A DNA stretch of 64,000 bases from Chrysogorgia sp. JL179-B06 (GCA_035772405.1 JAYKKM010000042.1:669001-733000); one strand, 5' to 3'. Shown: positions 43,042 through 53,586, counted from the first letter of the stretch. Made by a program: numbers and translations. The notes: generated by a model not told the origin, from the sequence alone.

Positions 43042-43284
43042 ATATTTTGTATAAAAAATAGGTAGTTAGACCTCCACTGGCGTTGTATTACCAACACGGT
43101 TGTAGTGTAGTAAACATGAATAACACAGTAGGAACAAAAAGAAAAACTGATTGAATACGAGATAAGTGTTATGCAATATGGTGGATTGGTGGCTGAGAAA
43201 AAATGGGTGCGGTTTGTGTTGCATGAGAGAAAAAGAATTGAAGCGTAGAAGGATATTGTAGGTTCGTGTTTTTATATCGGGAGT

Positions 43285-43329
43285 AACCCTCGACGCATTT
43301 CGACCTTTTGGTCTTCAATCAGGAGGGCT
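43285..43329 (-). ncRNA. Hammerhead ribozyme with a one-base insertion in the core, PLE copy A
   Basis: Same fold as at 51067-51110, but the core reads CTGATTGA instead of CTGATGA. The extra T should abolish or strongly reduce cleavage. Stem I, stem II and GAAA are unchanged. Confidence 0.75.
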
Positions 43330-43470
43330 TTTTAGGGCTGGGAGTTGATGTTTTGATCGTTGGTATGAAGGAAGATGGTAAAGACAGGAAAATGTGTGTA
43401 TATTGTTAGCAAAACGAGTATTAAATGAATAAAAATCGAATGAAGTATATAATGAAGTAATTGGTCTTAC

Positions 43471-43510
43471 TGAATGTCTTGTTAATTGGTAGTCCGTAAC
43501 GTCCAGCCAT
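43471..43510 (-). CDS. PLE first coding exon in the 3' region, copy A
   Basis: ATG 43510 encodes MAGRYGLPINKTF plus one base, then GTAAGA. Identical to the exon at 50886-50925. Here the exon reads outward toward the capsid cassette, not into ORF1. Confidence 0.55.
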
Positions 43511-43592
43511 CTCGATTCCGATTTTAAAGTTGAATTCCAAAGAAGGAGATTGCAATTTGCAAGTGAAAGACTGGGTAGTTATGTGCGTCTTG

Positions 43593-43600
43593 TATTTATA
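43593..43600 (-). promoter_or_regulatory. TATAAATA box of PLE copy A
   Basis: TATAAATA on the minus strand, 83 bases before the exon ATG at 43510. Transcription would run through the ribozyme and into the membrane-protein tail and capsid genes. Confidence 0.55.
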
Positions 43601-44395
43601 GCAATTGGTTGGGTTACGTTGTTGTGACGTCATGTTAAAAAACGGTTGTGACATGCAAGTGGGCGTGAAGTGATTTGTGGTTGTCATAGTAAGAAGGCCA
43701 CACATATAAATATATGTATATATAAATTGAATTCTATTTAATTATTTGGTTAACATAATGGATTCTATTTAATTTTTAAGATATTTATAAATTGTGAGAT
43801 CAAACGTATATACACTGCAAACTATTTTTGTCCTTGTCGTCCATTCAGATGTAATATGAAAAAACCACTTAGGTATATTATGTAGTATACCAATATGCTG
43901 AAAAATACCCTTATTAATTGAAAAAATGTATATATGGACGGGATTGTTCAATATTTAAGTATCTGTTGAAGGAATCATTTGTCAATATGAGGAGTATATG
44001 CTTAAAAATACTCTGAATAATTAAAATGTGTAGACGTATAATTGTCCAATATTAAGATTGGGTAATCTTGTAATACCAGTTCCGGTAGATGTATAATATA
44101 TTTATATGTGTTAGTATAGTATAATTGATATTTTATTAGGATTTTCTTTACAAGTTTCTGTTGTTGGCGGCCTCTTTGCTGGTGTTGGAGGACATCTTCC
44201 GGTTTCTGTTCTTTTTTCTGTATCTTCTCTTGATATATGGATATATAGGAATGATTCAGTTGGATAATCATCATCTTGATCTTGTATTTTCGTAGGATAT
44301 GTCGGCCTCGATATGGGCATTGTATGAAGTTGTTGGTTAGTTTTTGCTGTCCAGTCTTAGTGTTGTTCGTATTAGTTTCCAATTGTTCGTTTATT

Positions 44396-46282
44396 TTAGT
44401 TATTGTTTGTAAGTTGGCTGTGTACAACAATATCTTTGATATTTTTGTTTCGTTTGTACGCAACCAGTGGCACATCGGGCCATAAGATTTTTAATGTTGG
44501 CTCCTCTTCAATTAGGTGCCAATGTCTTTTGAGTACTCGTGCGATGTGGGTTGTATTTGTGTTATACGGGATGTTGAAAGTTAGTGGTATCTTATTGTTG
44601 GTTGTCTTTTGGTCATAAATGAGTTGGTGCTGTGTCAACTGTGTTGCATTAGTAAATGCTTCATCAATGTCATTCTCTTTGTAGCCTCTACTAATGAGGA
44701 TTATTTTAAGTTTTTTTAATTGGTTAGTTAATTTTTTGTCGTCTGTGATTATTCGTCTGTATCGTAGTGCTTGGCTATAGATAACACCTCGTTTACATGA
44801 GTTTGGGTGGAATGAATTTTTGTGCAGTAATAATGTTTTGTCTGTAGGTTTGATATATAAATCAGAAACAAGTTCATGTTTGTCGTTGAAGTAAATAGTT
44901 GTGTCTAGAAAGTGTACCGATTTGTTTGAGTATTCGTAGTCGAATTTGATAGTTGGATGGAAATGGTCGATGTGATTAAGGAATTTAAGAAGGGATTCTA
45001 TTCCATGAGGCCATAGTGCGAAAATGTCATCGATGAACCTAATCCACTCAAGTGGAGTAAGTCCATCAGGTGCATTTAAAAGCATATCTTTTTCCAAGGC
45101 CGCCATGAATAAGTTGGCATAAGATGGTGCCATAGGTGTGCCCATAGCAGTTCCGTGCGTTTGTAGGTAGTATTGCCCGTTAAATTCAAAGTAGTTGTTG
45201 TTAAGTATTAATTCGAGAGTATCGTGAAGGACGTCAAGATTAGCGTTGTGAAGGGTGTTGTGTTTTTTAAGTAGATTAATTGATGCGGAAATGCCTTCGT
45301 CGTTCGGTATGTTGGTATAAAGGCTTTTAACGTCGATTGTCAGGAGTATGATGTTGGCCGGGATATTGTTGTTCAGCAGGAATATTCGTTTTAAGAAGTC
45401 AGTAGAATCTTTGACATATGAATCGATGTTGTTCATCATTGGTTTTAAGTAAAAATCAGCGTACTCAGATAGCCTGACGGTCGGACCTCCGCAACCGGAT
45501 ATTATAGGTCTTCCTGGCACGTCAGGTTTATGTATTTTTGGAAGCAAGTAAAGAGTTGGTTTCCGGGTTTGTTTATCAATGTGTAGAAATTTAAATGTAG
45601 TGTAATCAATCAGTTGTTTGTTATGTACTGTTTCAACAAACTTGTTGATGTCAGTAATTAACTGTGGAAATGGGTCAGTTGTTATTAGTTTGTAGTGTCT
45701 ATCATTATTTAGTTGTTTGTACGCTTCAGTTAAGTATGATTCCCTTGGCCAGATCACAATGGCACCGCCTTTATCCGCTGGTTTTACAATGAGATCGTTG
45801 TTGTCCCGAAGGGATTTTAGTGATTTCTGTTGTTCGTTCGAGATGTTGCGTTGTGTGCTGTTATTGTTGTCGTCTTTGTTGGTTTTGAGGTCATTGAAAA
45901 CCAGAGATATATATTCTAATAGGTTAGTGTTGTCGGGTATTGGTGGTGTAAAGTCGCTTTTTGTTTTGAAAGGATGTTTGCAAGGGTTGTTAGTTTTCCT
46001 AAAGAAGTATTTCAGATACATGTTGCGTCGGTATTGAAGGAAGGATGTATATATAGTTCGGTATGTTGTGGGTGGTGGCTTGGGGACGAACTTAAGTCCC
46101 TTGGATAAAATATATTTAGTGGTCCTAGGTAAAGGTGTGTCGGAAAGGTTAACGATACTCTCGTTGATGTACTTGTCGCGTATGGTAGAAAAAATCTTAG
46201 TTTTATTTTTGTACCTGTTGTTGTTGTGGTTACGTTTTGTGCCTAGGTGTTCCAGTAGGTCGGGTTTGCGAATTGTTATCAT
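44396..46282 (-). CDS. Penelope-like reverse transcriptase, copy A
   Basis: Intact 628-residue protein. The PLE motifs are in order: KPADKGGAIVIW (167-178), LYLLPKIHKPDVPGRPIISG (244-263), TIDVKSLYTNIP with catalytic D317, GTAMGTPMAPSYANLFM (377-393), and RFIDDIFALW with the catalytic Asp pair at 418-419. The protein ends soon after the thumb region (LWPDVPLVAYKRNKNIKDIV), where canonical PLEs continue into the linker and GIY-YIG endonuclease. It would therefore need free 3' ends as primers, as in other endonuclease-less PLEs. The ATG overlaps the ORF1 stop as ATGA. Overlapping frames beyond the stop (44002-44475, 44111-44320) have no recognised domain. Confidence 0.9.
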   Translation of the reverse strand: MITIRKPDLLEHLGTKRNHNNNRYKNKTKIFSTIRDKYINESIVNLSDTPLPRTTKYILSKGLKFVPKPPPTTYRTIYTSFLQYRRNMYLKYFFRKTNNPCKHPFKTKSDFTPPIPDNTNLLEYISLVFNDLKTNKDDNNNSTQRNISNEQQKSLKSLRDNNDLIVKPADKGGAIVIWPRESYLTEAYKQLNNDRHYKLITTDPFPQLITDINKFVETVHNKQLIDYTTFKFLHIDKQTRKPTLYLLPKIHKPDVPGRPIISGCGGPTVRLSEYADFYLKPMMNNIDSYVKDSTDFLKRIFLLNNNIPANIILLTIDVKSLYTNIPNDEGISASINLLKKHNTLHNANLDVLHDTLELILNNNYFEFNGQYYLQTHGTAMGTPMAPSYANLFMAALEKDMLLNAPDGLTPLEWIRFIDDIFALWPHGIESLLKFLNHIDHFHPTIKFDYEYSNKSVHFLDTTIYFNDKHELVSDLYIKPTDKTLLLHKNSFHPNSCKRGVIYSQALRYRRIITDDKKLTNQLKKLKIILISRGYKENDIDEAFTNATQLTQHQLIYDQKTTNNKIPLTFNIPYNTNTTHIARVLKRHWHLIEEEPTLKILWPDVPLVAYKRNKNIKDIVVHSQLTNNN

Positions 46283-47534
46283 TTTGGTATGTTGTGTTTC
46301 ATTCTGTGCTGGTGGTAGTTCTGTATGTGTCCTGGTGTCAGAAAATCCCGTATCTGTTGTTGTATGTCATTTGTAATTAGGTTGTTGGTATTACTGATGT
46401 TGTTGTTGACACTGGTTCCGATATGTGTTGGTAGAGGTGATTGAATGTGGGATAGGGAATAAGTTTGATTGGCTGGAGGTTGATTCAATGTGTGAGAAGA
46501 TGTTGATCGTGATTGTTGTGTGTTGCTGGATGATTGTTGTGTATTTGTTGTGAATAATCGTTTGGTTATTGTGTGTTGAGGTGTGTTAGTTTTGTTGGTA
46601 TTGCGTTCGTTGTTTAGGCGTTTGATGTTTTGTTGGTGTCTTTGCGATTTGTTGTTTCTAGTTAGATGTCTGGAGGTGTATCTCTTGCCAATTTTGTCTG
46701 TTGCTATTAGTATACGTTTTGCCTGCTCGTTGTCGGTAGATCTGTTGTTTACACGTTGAGTAGAGTGTTCGATTTTCTGTTCAATATTTGTTAATGTCCG
46801 TTGGTGTTGTTCCAGAAGGATATTTAGTTGTTGTTTGGCGGCATCCATTGATGCTTTCACCCATCGTGAACGAAGGTCGTCGTCCAGGATAATGTTGCAG
46901 TCGGTGATGTTGTTTAGTCCATCAGGCAAAGTTCCGTCGTTTCGGTAATCTGTTAGTCTCTCAATAGTTGTTTCTGTTTTGTTTCGTTTATGTTTTAGAG
47001 TGTTCAGAGTTTGAAATGAAGCGTGTAGATATGTTGGTATGTTATTTATGACATGTCCTCTGCTGTTCTGCGAGTTGTCTGTCATGTTATGTGCGTCATC
47101 CGAGTTAGTGATTGATGCGGTGTCCATTAGTCTACGTCTTTCTGGCGTGGGTTGTGTTAAATTTTGCAGTCCTGTGTCACTGTCGCTATCGTTGTTATTC
47201 ATCAGTGTGTTTTCGTCAGTCTCGTTTCGTTCAGTGTTCATCATTGTTTGGTCGTTGTCGTTTTTTGGTTCATTTTGTTGGTGTTGTTGTGTAGTGTTTT
47301 CCGTTTCCGTTTCATCGTTGTCTTTCAGAAGTTCGTATTCGTCAGTTGCGTTAGGTTGGTCGATGTTGATGTTAGTTTCTGTTCCTAGAAGTTCGTTCTC
47401 GTAAACTTCAATGTTCAATGCCTCATATGGTGGAATTGACGTTGATATTTGCCCAAGGCCAAGTATATTCTCGTCAATCCCCCCCTCGGTTGCTGAAGAT
47501 TTTTCGTCGTTTACGTTTGGTTTGAATGGTACAG
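46279..47534 (-). CDS. PLE ORF1, main exon, copy A
   Basis: The frame is open from an acceptor-like GATTCACAG, with the exon beginning at 47534, to the stop at 46279. There is no ATG at its upstream end: the first Met is about 60 codons past a TTG at 47418, and an in-frame TGA lies just above the acceptor. The product is Asn/Thr/Gln-rich and hydrophilic with a helical middle (RWVKASMDAAKQQLNILLEQ) and a basic part (KRYTSRHLTRNNKSQRHQQN); no zinc finger or GIY-YIG is seen. A likely RNA-binding or structural ORF1. The acceptor phase fits the 13-codon exon in the PLE 3' region. Stop and reverse transcriptase start overlap (ATGA), suggesting reinitiation. Confidence 0.7.
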
Positions 47535-47810
47535 CTGTGAATCAAATGAGATAGTATAGCTAAGGTTTATATCTAAAGCCTTTCAGAATCCTACATGCAA
47601 AGTATTTACATATTGGTTTATATATTATTATATTCAAAATAGTTTACAAAATTGTGACGTTATATTAAAAAAGCTTAAAGTTAATTGATAAGATGGCCTT
47701 CAAGTGTTTACTTCGTAAAAAAATGTATGGTATTTCCGTTGATAATTGTACAACTGCCATGCGAAGGGAGACTTGGAGTAGCTCATACCCTTTCCCTACG
47801 GGAATAACTC

Positions 47811-47828
47811 ATATTTTGTATAAAAAAT
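47811..47828. repeat. 18-bp PLE terminal sequence at the head-to-head junction
   Basis: ATATTTTGTATAAAAAAT, also at 43042-43059 and (inverted) at 51336-51353. It marks where a PLE 3' end would abut the start of the body, so copy A begins within the last bases of a lost upstream terminal repeat. Confidence 0.7.
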
Positions 47829-47834
47829 TATTAT

Positions 47835-48119
47835 AAACGATTATTCACAACAAATACACAACAATCATCCAGCAACACACAACAATCACGATCAACATCT
47901 TCTCACACATTGAATCAACCACCAGCCAATCAAACTTATTCCCTATCCCACATTCAATCACCTCTACCAACACATATCGGAACCAGTGTCAACAACAACA
48001 TCAGTAATACCAACAACCTAATTACAAATGACATACAACAACAGATACGGGATTTTCTGACACCAGGACACATACAGAACTACCACCAGCACAGAATGAA
48101 ACACAACAGACCAAAATGA
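47835..48119 (+). pseudogene. PLE ORF1, 3' fragment, copy B
   Basis: Last 94 codons of ORF1, open but without start. One substitution against copy A near the end (KHNRPK against KHNIPK). The stop overlaps the downstream start as ATGA. Confidence 0.8.
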
Positions 48120-50003
48120 TAACAATTCGCAAACCCGACCTACTGGAACACCTAGGCACAAAACGTAACCACAACAACAACAGGTACAAAAATAAAACTA
48201 AGATTTTTTCTACCATACGCGACAAGTACATCAACGAGAGTATCGTTAACCTTTCCGACACACCTTTACCTAGGACCACTAAATATATTTTATCCAAGGG
48301 ACTTAAGTTCGTCCCCAAGCCACCACCCACAACATACCGAACTATATATACATCCTTCCTTCAATACCGACGCAACATGTATCTGAAATACTTCTTTAGG
48401 AAAACTAACAACCCTTGCAAACATCCTTTCAAAACAAAAAGCGACTTTACACCACCAATACCCGACAACACTAACCTATTAGAATATATATCTCTGGTTT
48501 TCAATGACCTCAAAACCAACAAAGACGACAACAATAACAGCACACAACGCAACATCTCGAACGAACAACAGAAATCACTAAAATCCCTTCGGGACAACAA
48601 CGATCTCATTGTAAAACCAGCGGATAAAGGCGGTGCCATTGTGATCTGGCCAAGGGAATCATACTTAACTGAAGCGTACAAACAACTAAATAATGATAGA
48701 CACTACAAACTAATAACAACTGACCCATTTCCACAGTTAATTACTGACATCAACAAGTTTGTTGAAACAGTACATAACAAACAACTGATTGATTACACTA
48801 CATTTAAATTTCTACACATTGATAAACAAACCCGGAAACCAACTCTTTACTTGCTTCCAAAAATACATAAACCTGACGTGCCAGGAAGACCTATAATATC
48901 CGGTTGCGGAGGTCCGACCGTCAGGCTATCTGAGTACGCTGATTTTTACTTAAAACCAATGATGAACAACATCGATTCATATGTCAAAGATTCTACTGAC
49001 TTCTTAAAACGAATATTCCTGCTGAACAACAATATCCCGGCCAACATCATACTCCTGACAATCGACGTTAAAAGCCTTTTATACCAACATACCGAACGAC
49101 GAAGGCATTTCCGCATCAATTAATCTACTTAAAAAACACAACACCCTTCACAACGCTAATCTTGACGTCCTTCACGATACTCTCGAATTAATACTTAACA
49201 ACAACTACTTTGAATTTAACGGGCAATACTACCTACAAACGCACGGAACTGCTATGGGCACACCTATGGCACCATCTTATGCCAACTTATTCATGGCGGC
49301 CTTGGAAAAAGATATGCTTTTAAATGCACCTGATGGACTTACTCCACTTGAGTGGATTAGGTTCATCGATGACATTTTCGCACTATGGCCTCATGGAATA
49401 GAATCCCTTCTTAAATTCCTTAATCACATCGACCATTTCCATCCAACTATCAAATTCGACTACGAATACTCAAACAAATCGGTACACTTTCTAGACACAA
49501 CTATTTACTTCAACGACAAACATGAACTTGTTTCTGATTTATATATCAAACCTACAGACAAAACATTATTACTGCACAAAAATTCATTCCACCCAAACTC
49601 ATGTAAACGAGGTGTTATCTATAGCCAAGCACTACGATACAGACGAATAATCACAGACGACAAAAAATTAACTAACCAATTAAAAAAACTTAAAATAATC
49701 CTCATTAGTAGAGGCTACAAAGAGAATGACATTGATGAAGCATTTACTAATGCAACACAGTTGACACAGCACCAACTCATTTATGACCAAAAGACAACCA
49801 ACAATAAGATACCACTAACTTTCAACATCCCGTATAACACAAATACAACCCACATCGCACGAGTACTCAAAAGACATTGGCACCTAATTGAAGAGGAGCC
49901 AACATTAAAAATCTTATGGCCCGATGTGCCACTGGTTGCGTACAAACGAAACAAAAATATCAAAGATATTGTTGTACACAGCCAACTTACAAACAATAAC
50001 TAA
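48116..50003 (+). pseudogene. Penelope-like reverse transcriptase, copy B, one frameshift
   Basis: Same protein as copy A but with one extra T in a T run at about 49077-49080, which breaks the frame in the middle of the DVKSLY motif. The frame resumes and runs open from about 49254 to 50003. Three of the four reverse transcriptase copies in the window are open here. The indel lies in a homopolymer, so a sequencing error is possible. Confidence 0.85.
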
Positions 50004-50795
50004 AATAAACGAACAATTGGAAACTAATACGAACAACACTAAGACTGGACAGCAAAAACTAACCAACAACTTCATACAATGCCCATATCGAGGCCGACAT
50101 ATCCTACGAAAATACAAGATCAAGATGATGATTATCCAACTGAATCATTCCTATATATCCATATATCAAGAGAAGATACAGAAAAAAGAACAGAAACCGG
50201 AAGATGTCCTCCAACACCAGCAAAGAGGCCGCCAACAACAGAAACTTGTAAAGAAAATCCTAATAAAATATCAATTATACTATACTAACACATATAAATA
50301 TATTATACATCTACCGGAACTGGTATTACAAGATTACCCAATCTTAATATTGGACAATTATACGTCTACACATTTTAATTATTCAGAGTATTTTTAAGCA
50401 TATACTCCTCATATTGACAAATGATTCCTTCAACAGATACTTAAATATTGAACAATCCCGTCCATATATACATTTTTTCAATTAATAAGGGTATTTTTCA
50501 GCATATTGGTATACTACATAATATACCTAAGTGGTTTTTCATATTACATCTGAATGGACGACAAGGACAAAAATAGTTTGCAGTGTATATACGTTTGATC
50601 TCACAATTTATAAATATCTTAAAAATTAAATAGAATCCATTATGTTAACCAAATAATTAAATAGAATTCAATTTATATATACATATATTTATATGTGTGG
50701 CCTTCTTACTATGACAACCACAAATCACTTCACGCCCACTTGCATGTCACACCGTTTTTAACATGACGTCACAACAACGTAACCCAACCAATTGC

Positions 50796-50803
50796 TATAA
50801 ATA
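50796..50803 (+). promoter_or_regulatory. TATAAATA box of PLE copy B
   Basis: TATAAATA 83 bases before the exon ATG at 50886. Transcription would leave the PLE and enter the next tandem unit. Confidence 0.55.
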
Positions 50804-50885
50804 CAAGACGCACATAACTACCCAGTCTTTCACTTGCAAATTGCAATCTCCTTCTTTGGAATTCAACTTTAAAATCGGAATCGAG

Positions 50886-50925
50886 ATGGCTGGACGTTAC
50901 GGACTACCAATTAACAAGACATTCA
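50886..50925 (+). CDS. PLE first coding exon in the 3' region, copy B
   Basis: ATG in a strong context (GAGATGG) encodes MAGRYGLPINKTF and one base (phase 1), then the donor GTAAGA. The ORF1 exon acceptor leaves two bases before its first full codon, so the two join in frame when a PLE body lies downstream of this region in the same orientation. Introns in PLEs are known. In this array no same-strand complete body follows within 9 kb. Confidence 0.55.
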
Positions 50926-51066
50926 GTAAGACCAATTACTTCATTATATACTTCATTCGATTTTTATTCATTTAATACTCGTTTTGCTAACAATATACAC
51001 ACATTTTCCTGTCTTTACCATCTTCCTTCATACCAACGATCAAAACATCAACTCCCAGCCCTAAAA

Positions 51067-51110
51067 AGCCCTCCTGATGAAGACCAAAAGGTCGAAATGC
51101 GTCGAGGGTT
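51067..51110 (+). ncRNA. Hammerhead ribozyme, PLE copy B (intact core)
   Basis: Stem I AGCCCTC/GAGGGTT (7 pairs, one G-T), core CTGATGA, stem II GACC/GGTC with loop AAAA and one unpaired A, then GAAA, a very short stem III region ATGCGT, and cleavage expected after the C at 51103. Hammerheads of this minimal type are characteristic of PLE terminal repeats. Confidence 0.85.
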
Positions 51111-52362
51111 ACTCCCGATATAAAAACACGAACCTACAATATCCTTCTACGCTTCAATTCTTTTTCTCTCATGCAACACAAACCGCACCCATTTTTTCTC
51201 AGCCACCAATCCACCATATTGCATAACACTTATCTCGTATTCAATCAGTTTTTCTTTTTGTTCCTACTGTGTTATTCATGTTTACTACACTACAACCGTG
51301 TTGGTAATACAACGCCAGTGGAGGTCTAACTACCTATTTTTTATACAAAATATGAGCAACTTCGAAAGTGGTCGGGAATGGTCGGAAGGCTCTCGGGAGT
51401 CGTCGGGAGGTGGTCGCGTGGGGTCGGAAGGTCTTCGTAGGCCATTTCGAAGCGGTCGGGATCTGTCGGAGGGTCTCGGTATCCATCGACGATCGGTCGG
51501 TGGTGGTTGTAGTGGAGGTCGTTCGTAGTACCAAGGTCTTGCGGCTGGTACGTGTTTCGTTGCTGGGTGTGGAATATCAATGTTATAGAAAATATTTTTC
51601 ATATTGTAAAAAAGCAATTGGAGGACGATGCATTACATTCACATATTACTAATGAATCATTTCAAGATTTTCAAGACAGAGTCCTTCGTTTTTGGGTAGT
51701 GCTTCCTCGTTGGCGGACATTCTCTATATTCAAGAAGTATTAATCATTCCGCCGTTCTGCCGTTCCGCCATTCCGCCGTTCCCCCATTCCGCAAAATAAA
51801 CCGTCCGCACCCCGTATTCATCTTGATAAACCTAACCCCCGGCAGAAAACTCGAACTCGGCTCGAACTCGAACCGAAGTCGAACTCGAACGCAACTCGAA
51901 CTCATAAATTCCCTGGTCCCCACTAAACGATGTAAAATAAGAAGCAACAACTTTGTCAAAACCAAAGACAAATTATAAGAAAAGAAGTTTTACATCTAGT
52001 ACTATGGTGCTTGAGTCTGGAATTCTTTAACTGCAAAATAATTTGAAGCTATATAGCTGAATAATTAAAAAAAAAAACTCTCAAAATTTTTAGATTTGAA
52101 TTATAACATATTGGAAAATGTTTTGGCATTTACATAATCTTGCTTCGATTTTTCTTTTTTGTAAATCGTGTTCACTAATCTTTTATATAATAGTTTTTAG
52201 TAGGTAGCCCATGATATTATAGTTATCTATACAAATAAGATATTGTACTTTATAATAATCTGTTTTTAACATGGCAGTATGACAACCATCATTATTCCTA
52301 TTTTTGAATATTACTATACTTTATTGCTGATCAGGCCACTGTGTTTAAGTATAACTAAATAA

Positions 52363-52534
52363 GTAGTATATTGAGTGGGGGTTCGAGCTCAACCGATGTC
52401 AACCATAAATATAAATGCCAAAACATCGCCAAATTTGTGCCAAATCGCGATTTGACAAAATTTGGTGTTGTTTCGGCACATTCACATTCACGGATAACAT
52501 CGAATAAGCTCGAACCCCCACTCACTATACTACT
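52363..52534. repeat. Palindrome, unit 2
   Basis: Copy of the unit 1 palindrome at 39803-39974. The surrounding 51818-52690 holds no gene. Confidence 0.7.
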
Positions 52535-52689
52535 ATGGCGGTCGTTAATTGGGCTAGACACCCCTCACGTTTTCTACTCAATTGATGTCAAACACACGTG
52601 AGACTCACGAAACAATACCAAATTTATACCAAATCACGATTTTGCTTAATTTGGTGTCATTTCAGTCACATTTTTAAAAATAGAAAGTG

Positions 52690-52989
52690 TCGTTTCAACA
52701 TTTTCACAAATTTGTCAAATCACATTTAGGAAAAATAGTCGTTTCAACATTTTCACAGGTTTACGTCACATTTAAAAAAAATAGAGTGTCGTTTCAACAT
52801 TTTCACAAATTTATGTCACATTTAAAAAATAGTCGTTTCAACATTTTCACAAATTTATGTCAAATCACATTTAGGAAAATAGCCGTTTCAACATTTTCAC
52901 AAATTTGTCAAATCACATTTCAACATTTTCACAAATTTGTCAAATCACATTTAAGAAAATAGTCGTTTCAACGCTTTTACAAATTTATG
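52690..52989 (+). repeat. Minisatellite, unit 2
   Basis: Copy of 40130-40430. One unit reads GTCGTTTCAAC where unit 1 has GTCATTTTCAAC. Confidence 0.85.
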
Positions 52990-53067
52990 TATCGTAAAAG
53001 TGTCTCACGCGTGATAAAATTGCCACCCGTTATGCAAATTAGATTATTGCCACCTGTTAATAATTGA

Positions 53068-53562
53068 TTAGTCCGTTTGCTCACTATTTTCATCGTTTGT
53101 CGCACTTCTAAAATGGTGATCGTACACATATTTCGACGTTGTGATTCCTCCCGACAACAAGCCCAAGAAAGGCACGTACGGTGTCACAACCGCGACAATG
53201 CTCTCAACGTCTTTCTTCAGTAGCGAGTCTTTTTGCAACTCGTCATTTAGTTCGTCAGGGTTCTCAATAGCGTTCAACCCATCTAATAAGCTAGCGAATT
53301 TGCTGATTAACAAGTCGGTGAGAAAGGCGTTTGCAATTTCCATTCTCTTCAACTCGTATTGGTGCCATATCTTATCGATAACCTTTGCGGACGCTTTTTT
53401 AATGTACGCTTCAGATTGGCTTACCACACCATCGCTAGACAGTCTTATTAGTTCAGCTCTCTTAACATCAATGTCGTCTTCCACAGTTGAAGTACCAGCG
53501 GCTTGAGTATCCTCAACTAATTCCTCAATCGTGGGGTTTTCTTCACTTTTGCGTTTCACCAT
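53068..53562 (-). CDS. Capsid-cassette protein p4, unit 2
   Basis: Encodes the same protein as 40509-41003, intact. The alternative upstream ATG is at 53583. Confidence 0.65.
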   Translation of the reverse strand: MVKRKSEENPTIEELVEDTQAAGTSTVEDDIDVKRAELIRLSSDGVVSQSEAYIKKASAKVIDKIWHQYELKRMEIANAFLTDLLISKFASLLDGLNAIENPDELNDELQKDSLLKKDVESIVAVVTPYVPFLGLLSGGITTSKYVYDHHFRSATNDENSEQTD

Positions 53563-53586
53563 CACGTTATTACTTATACCCATATT

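Larger units (their letters stand above)
43042..47834 (-). mobile_element. Endonuclease-less Penelope-like element, copy A, unit 1
   Basis: Longest PLE copy: ORF1, reverse transcriptase, and a 3' region with TATA box, first exon and hammerhead. The 3' terminus at 43042-43059 carries ATTTTTTATACAAAATAT (minus strand), and the same 18 bases recur at 47811-47828 just upstream of the element body. No GIY-YIG domain follows the reverse transcriptase. Positions 43042-46563 form one arm of a near-perfect inverted repeat with 47835-51353. Confidence 0.85.
38794..51353. repeat. Tandem array unit 1 (12,560 bp)
   Basis: From GAGCAACTTCGAAAGTGG at 38794 to the PLE end at 51353; the next unit starts with the same bases at 51354. 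Contents in order: right half of the Mutator-like MITE, palindrome, minisatellite, Polinton-like cassette (minus), PLE copy A (minus), PLE copy B (plus). Confidence 0.9.
47835..51353 (+). mobile_element. 5'-truncated Penelope-like element, copy B, unit 1
   Basis: Starts inside ORF1 (in frame at the codons for KRLFTTNTQQ) and is otherwise the inverted twin of copy A. Its 3' terminus at 51353 is exactly the end of the tandem unit. Confidence 0.85.

Noticed and set aside
44002..44475. 157-codon and 69-codon frames after the PLE reverse transcriptase as a possible endonuclease
   Set aside because: No GIY-YIG or zinc motif, and both frames overlap each other in low-complexity AT-rich sequence.
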